Part shown: positions 5,948 through 7,152 of the stretch, one piece after another
How positions within the stretch are numbered: position 1 is the first letter of the stretch
Layout of the letters: each line of letters begins with the position of its first letter
Assembly: GCA_009780595.1 (NCBI GenBank)
Contig: WQZT01000083.1
Coordinates: 1 to 7,152, forward strand
Length of the DNA: 7,152 bases
Reading direction: 5' to 3'
Source: Treponema sp.
GTDB taxonomy: Bacteria; Spirochaetota; Spirochaetia; Treponematales; Breznakiellaceae
Notes under the pieces: generated by a model
Database searches by the model: none
What the model saw: only the letters and a program-made list of their open reading frames with translations
What the model was told of the DNA's origin: nothing
Program-made: the position numbers and the translations under genes

Positions 5948-6180
5948 CTACCTTTTTTATATTTATTTTTCACTTTTTCTCTTTTTTTTTATTCGGATTG
6001 ATGCTGCGCTCGAGCTTTGCCGACAAAAAGCGAGGTGTTTGCTTTCCTTTGGCGCGGCAATGCCTGTGGCGGCTGTACCGTGCTAGCAAACGTAAATCTA
6101 CCTGCAACGCAGACTATCGGTAACCACGTCTTTGCCAGAACCCCATGTATTGATTTCATACCACACATTAATTACACACG
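5948..6180. other. Non-coding AT-rich/pyrimidine-rich spacer, no gene seen
   Basis: Positions 5943-5992 are almost all T and C on the plus strand with T-runs of up to nine. Then follows mixed sequence with one imperfect hairpin (CTC-GCTTT in 6009-6018 with AAAGCGAG 6027-6034, two-base bulge). No frame with a ribosome binding site, no RNA gene and no recognised repeat family is visible. Confidence 0.5.
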
Positions 6181-6190
6181 TTATTAGGTA

Positions 6191-6210
6191 TTTTATAGAG
6201 GTTTTATAGA
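6191..6210 (+). repeat. Direct repeat TTTTATAGA ahead of the lipoprotein gene
   Basis: TTTTATAGA occurs at 6191-6199 and 6202-6210, an 11-bp period or about one helical turn, directly before the ribosome binding site of the lipoprotein gene. The TATAGA parts resemble -10 boxes, so this may be the promoter region, though no matching -35 is convincing. Confidence 0.45.
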
Positions 6211-6232
6211 AGTTTAACGAAGGAGAAATACG

Positions 6233-6643
6233 ATGAGAACGAAGTTTTTTTTGATAGTGATGTTCGCGGCGCTGGCATTTGCCGGATGCAGGAACCCTGC
6301 CGGGCCGGACAACTCCGGCAATAAGACGCCGCCGCCCGTCACCGCCGCCGCGCTCGCCCTCGAGCCGCCGACAGCGGACGTAACCCCGGCCAACGTGCCG
6401 GGCATGGTAACCCTGCCGCCGGAAGCGAACTTTGCCGTAACGGCGGCCCGCTGGTTGGTGTTCAACGAGGAGACCGGCCTGCCCGGCGGCGAGGTTTCAG
6501 GCGCATTCGAGCAGGGCGAGATCTACGTGGTCGTCATCACCCTTAACCCGAACGCGGGCTTTGCCTTTGCCGAGGGCTTTTCCGCCACGATAAACGGCGA
6601 TCAGGCGGTACGACCCGATGACATCGTTCACGGTTATGCCTAA
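6233..6643 (+). CDS. Small exported lipoprotein, C-terminus probably cut by an insertion sequence
   Basis: 136 residues from ATG 6233, with AAGGAG at 6220-6225. Residues 1-18 form a lipoprotein signal peptide (basic R-T-K, hydrophobic F-F-L-I-V-M-F, then L-A-F-A-G before C19), a lipobox of the relaxed spirochaete kind. After C19 comes a Pro/Ala-rich linker (about 22-60), then V-T-A-A-R-W-L-V-F and I-Y-V-V-V-I-T-L-N-P-N-A-G-F-A-F, the beta-strand pattern of repeated surface domains that I associate with gut treponemes (memory, not a search). The domain would be expected to continue, but the stop TAA abuts the likely end of the downstream IS. The gene is markedly G+C-rich against AT-rich flanks. 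Function is unknown; a surface location is inferred from the signal. Confidence 0.7.
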   Translation: MRTKFFLIVMFAALAFAGCRNPAGPDNSGNKTPPPVTAAALALEPPTADVTPANVPGMVTLPPEANFAVTAARWLVFNEETGLPGGEVSGAFEQGEIYVVVITLNPNAGFAFAEGFSATINGDQAVRPDDIVHGYA

Positions 6644-7152
6644 TGACATCGGTAACACTTTTCAAGATTTGAAAACAACTTTTTCATTGTTAAACTCAGG
6701 CTCGACGAGCCAGTTGTCTGGGTTTATTTTACCCAACAAAATATTAGTAAACCATACTTCCATCGGCGCGTCAACGGATTCTTTTAAACCTATATGATAA
6801 CCGTTAAAAGGGTTTCCAATAAACACCCGTTTGTTATCCCAGTTAATGTAGCCCCTGTCGTTAACATATCTTGTTTTAAAACCTTTCGCATAACGCAGTT
6901 CCAAATGTTCGTCAGTGAATTTTTGTTCTGATTTTTTATATACTTCCACAGGTGTTTTCATTCCCGGCGCTTCATGCGGACGCACCGTATTAAACGTTTT
7001 TCGCCACTGGTCAAATACATTTTGATGTTCGCCTAACGTGCCGTCTATCTGTCCCTGCAATTCTTTTTTCATATCCCGGTGCATCCGCTCGTGCCCGCCG
7101 TTCTGTTCGGGATGCCCCGGCGTTATCCTGTCCAGATGTATACCCAATGTCA
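6644..7152 (-). mobile_element. Insertion sequence, IS481-like, right part outside the window
   Basis: The element appears to start at about 6644, where base composition drops sharply after the G+C-rich lipoprotein gene. The boundary sequence TGACATCGGTAACACTTTT begins with TG and resembles terminal sequence of IS481-type elements as I recall them. The transposase stop codon lies 18 bases inside. The opposite end, the matching inverted repeat and any target-site duplication are beyond the window, so the exact border is inferred. Confidence 0.65.
6662..7152 (-). CDS. IS481-family-like transposase, C-terminal part
   Basis: The frame is open from the right window edge to TGA at 6664-6662, about 163 residues of the C-terminal half. 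It shows the end of an rve/DDE integrase core: G-I-H-x-D-R-I-T-P-G-H-P-E-Q-N-G-G-H-E-R-M-H, where the E of H-E-R is the third catalytic acid. Then come F-D-Q-W-R-K-T-F-N-T-V-R-P-H-E-A and K-T-P-V-E-V-Y, and a beta-rich C-terminal domain (Y-I-N-W-D-N-K-R-V-F-I-G). The two catalytic aspartates would lie outside. IS481 and IS3 transposases share this core; the R-P-H-E-A and K-T-P-x-E-V-Y pattern and the C-terminal domain favour IS481. No frameshift is seen in the visible part, so the element may be recent and active. Confidence 0.85.
   Translation of the reverse strand, partial: TLGIHLDRITPGHPEQNGGHERMHRDMKKELQGQIDGTLGEHQNVFDQWRKTFNTVRPHEAPGMKTPVEVYKKSEQKFTDEHLELRYAKGFKTRYVNDRGYINWDNKRVFIGNPFNGYHIGLKESVDAPMEVWFTNILLGKINPDNWLVEPEFNNEKVVFKS

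Overview
The window looks like a piece of a spirochaete chromosome, most likely a Treponema-type genome of intermediate G+C. This is inferred from three things. There is a small lipoprotein with a spirochaete-style lipobox and a gut-treponeme-like extracellular segment. There is a GT4 glucosyltransferase of the diacylglycerol type. Rho carries a very long, low-complexity N-terminal extension. No rRNA, tRNA or CRISPR is present, and species cannot be fixed from the sequence alone.

Left end (1-501): the 3' part of a BrnT-type toxin gene overlaps a complete BrnA-type antitoxin gene. Positions 502-847 hold no convincing gene. They contain a candidate promoter and a series of potential RNA hairpins leading into a small RRM-type RNA-binding protein (848-1144), which ends in a good Rho-independent terminator (1160-1200).

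Housekeeping core (1201-5561): a 320-base spacer with a near-consensus promoter precedes rho (1523-3367), which is followed by rpmE (ribosomal protein L31, 3447-3653). Convergent to these, on the minus strand, are a GT4 glycosyltransferase (4830-3682) and, upstream of it, a 3-methyladenine/alkyladenine DNA glycosylase (5561-4893). Both minus-strand genes lack a Shine-Dalgarno sequence. Each has a -10-like box so close to its ATG that leaderless mRNAs are plausible, in contrast to the plus-strand genes, which all have clear ribosome binding sites.

Right end (5562-7152): an AT-rich accessory stretch carries a consensus-like promoter, a 7-bp tandem repeat and a weak terminator-like hairpin (possible small transcript or decayed gene). 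A G+C-rich lipoprotein gene (6233-6643) follows and appears to be cut off by an insertion sequence, whose IS481-like transposase runs off the window end on the minus strand.

The genes do not form one pathway. A toxin-antitoxin module and an IS/decay zone flank ordinary information-processing and envelope genes. I do not see a clearly new multi-gene system. The most interesting signals are the structured leader of the RRM gene, the putative leaderless gene pair, the disordered extension of Rho, and the orphan promoter-terminator unit near 5.8-5.95 kb.
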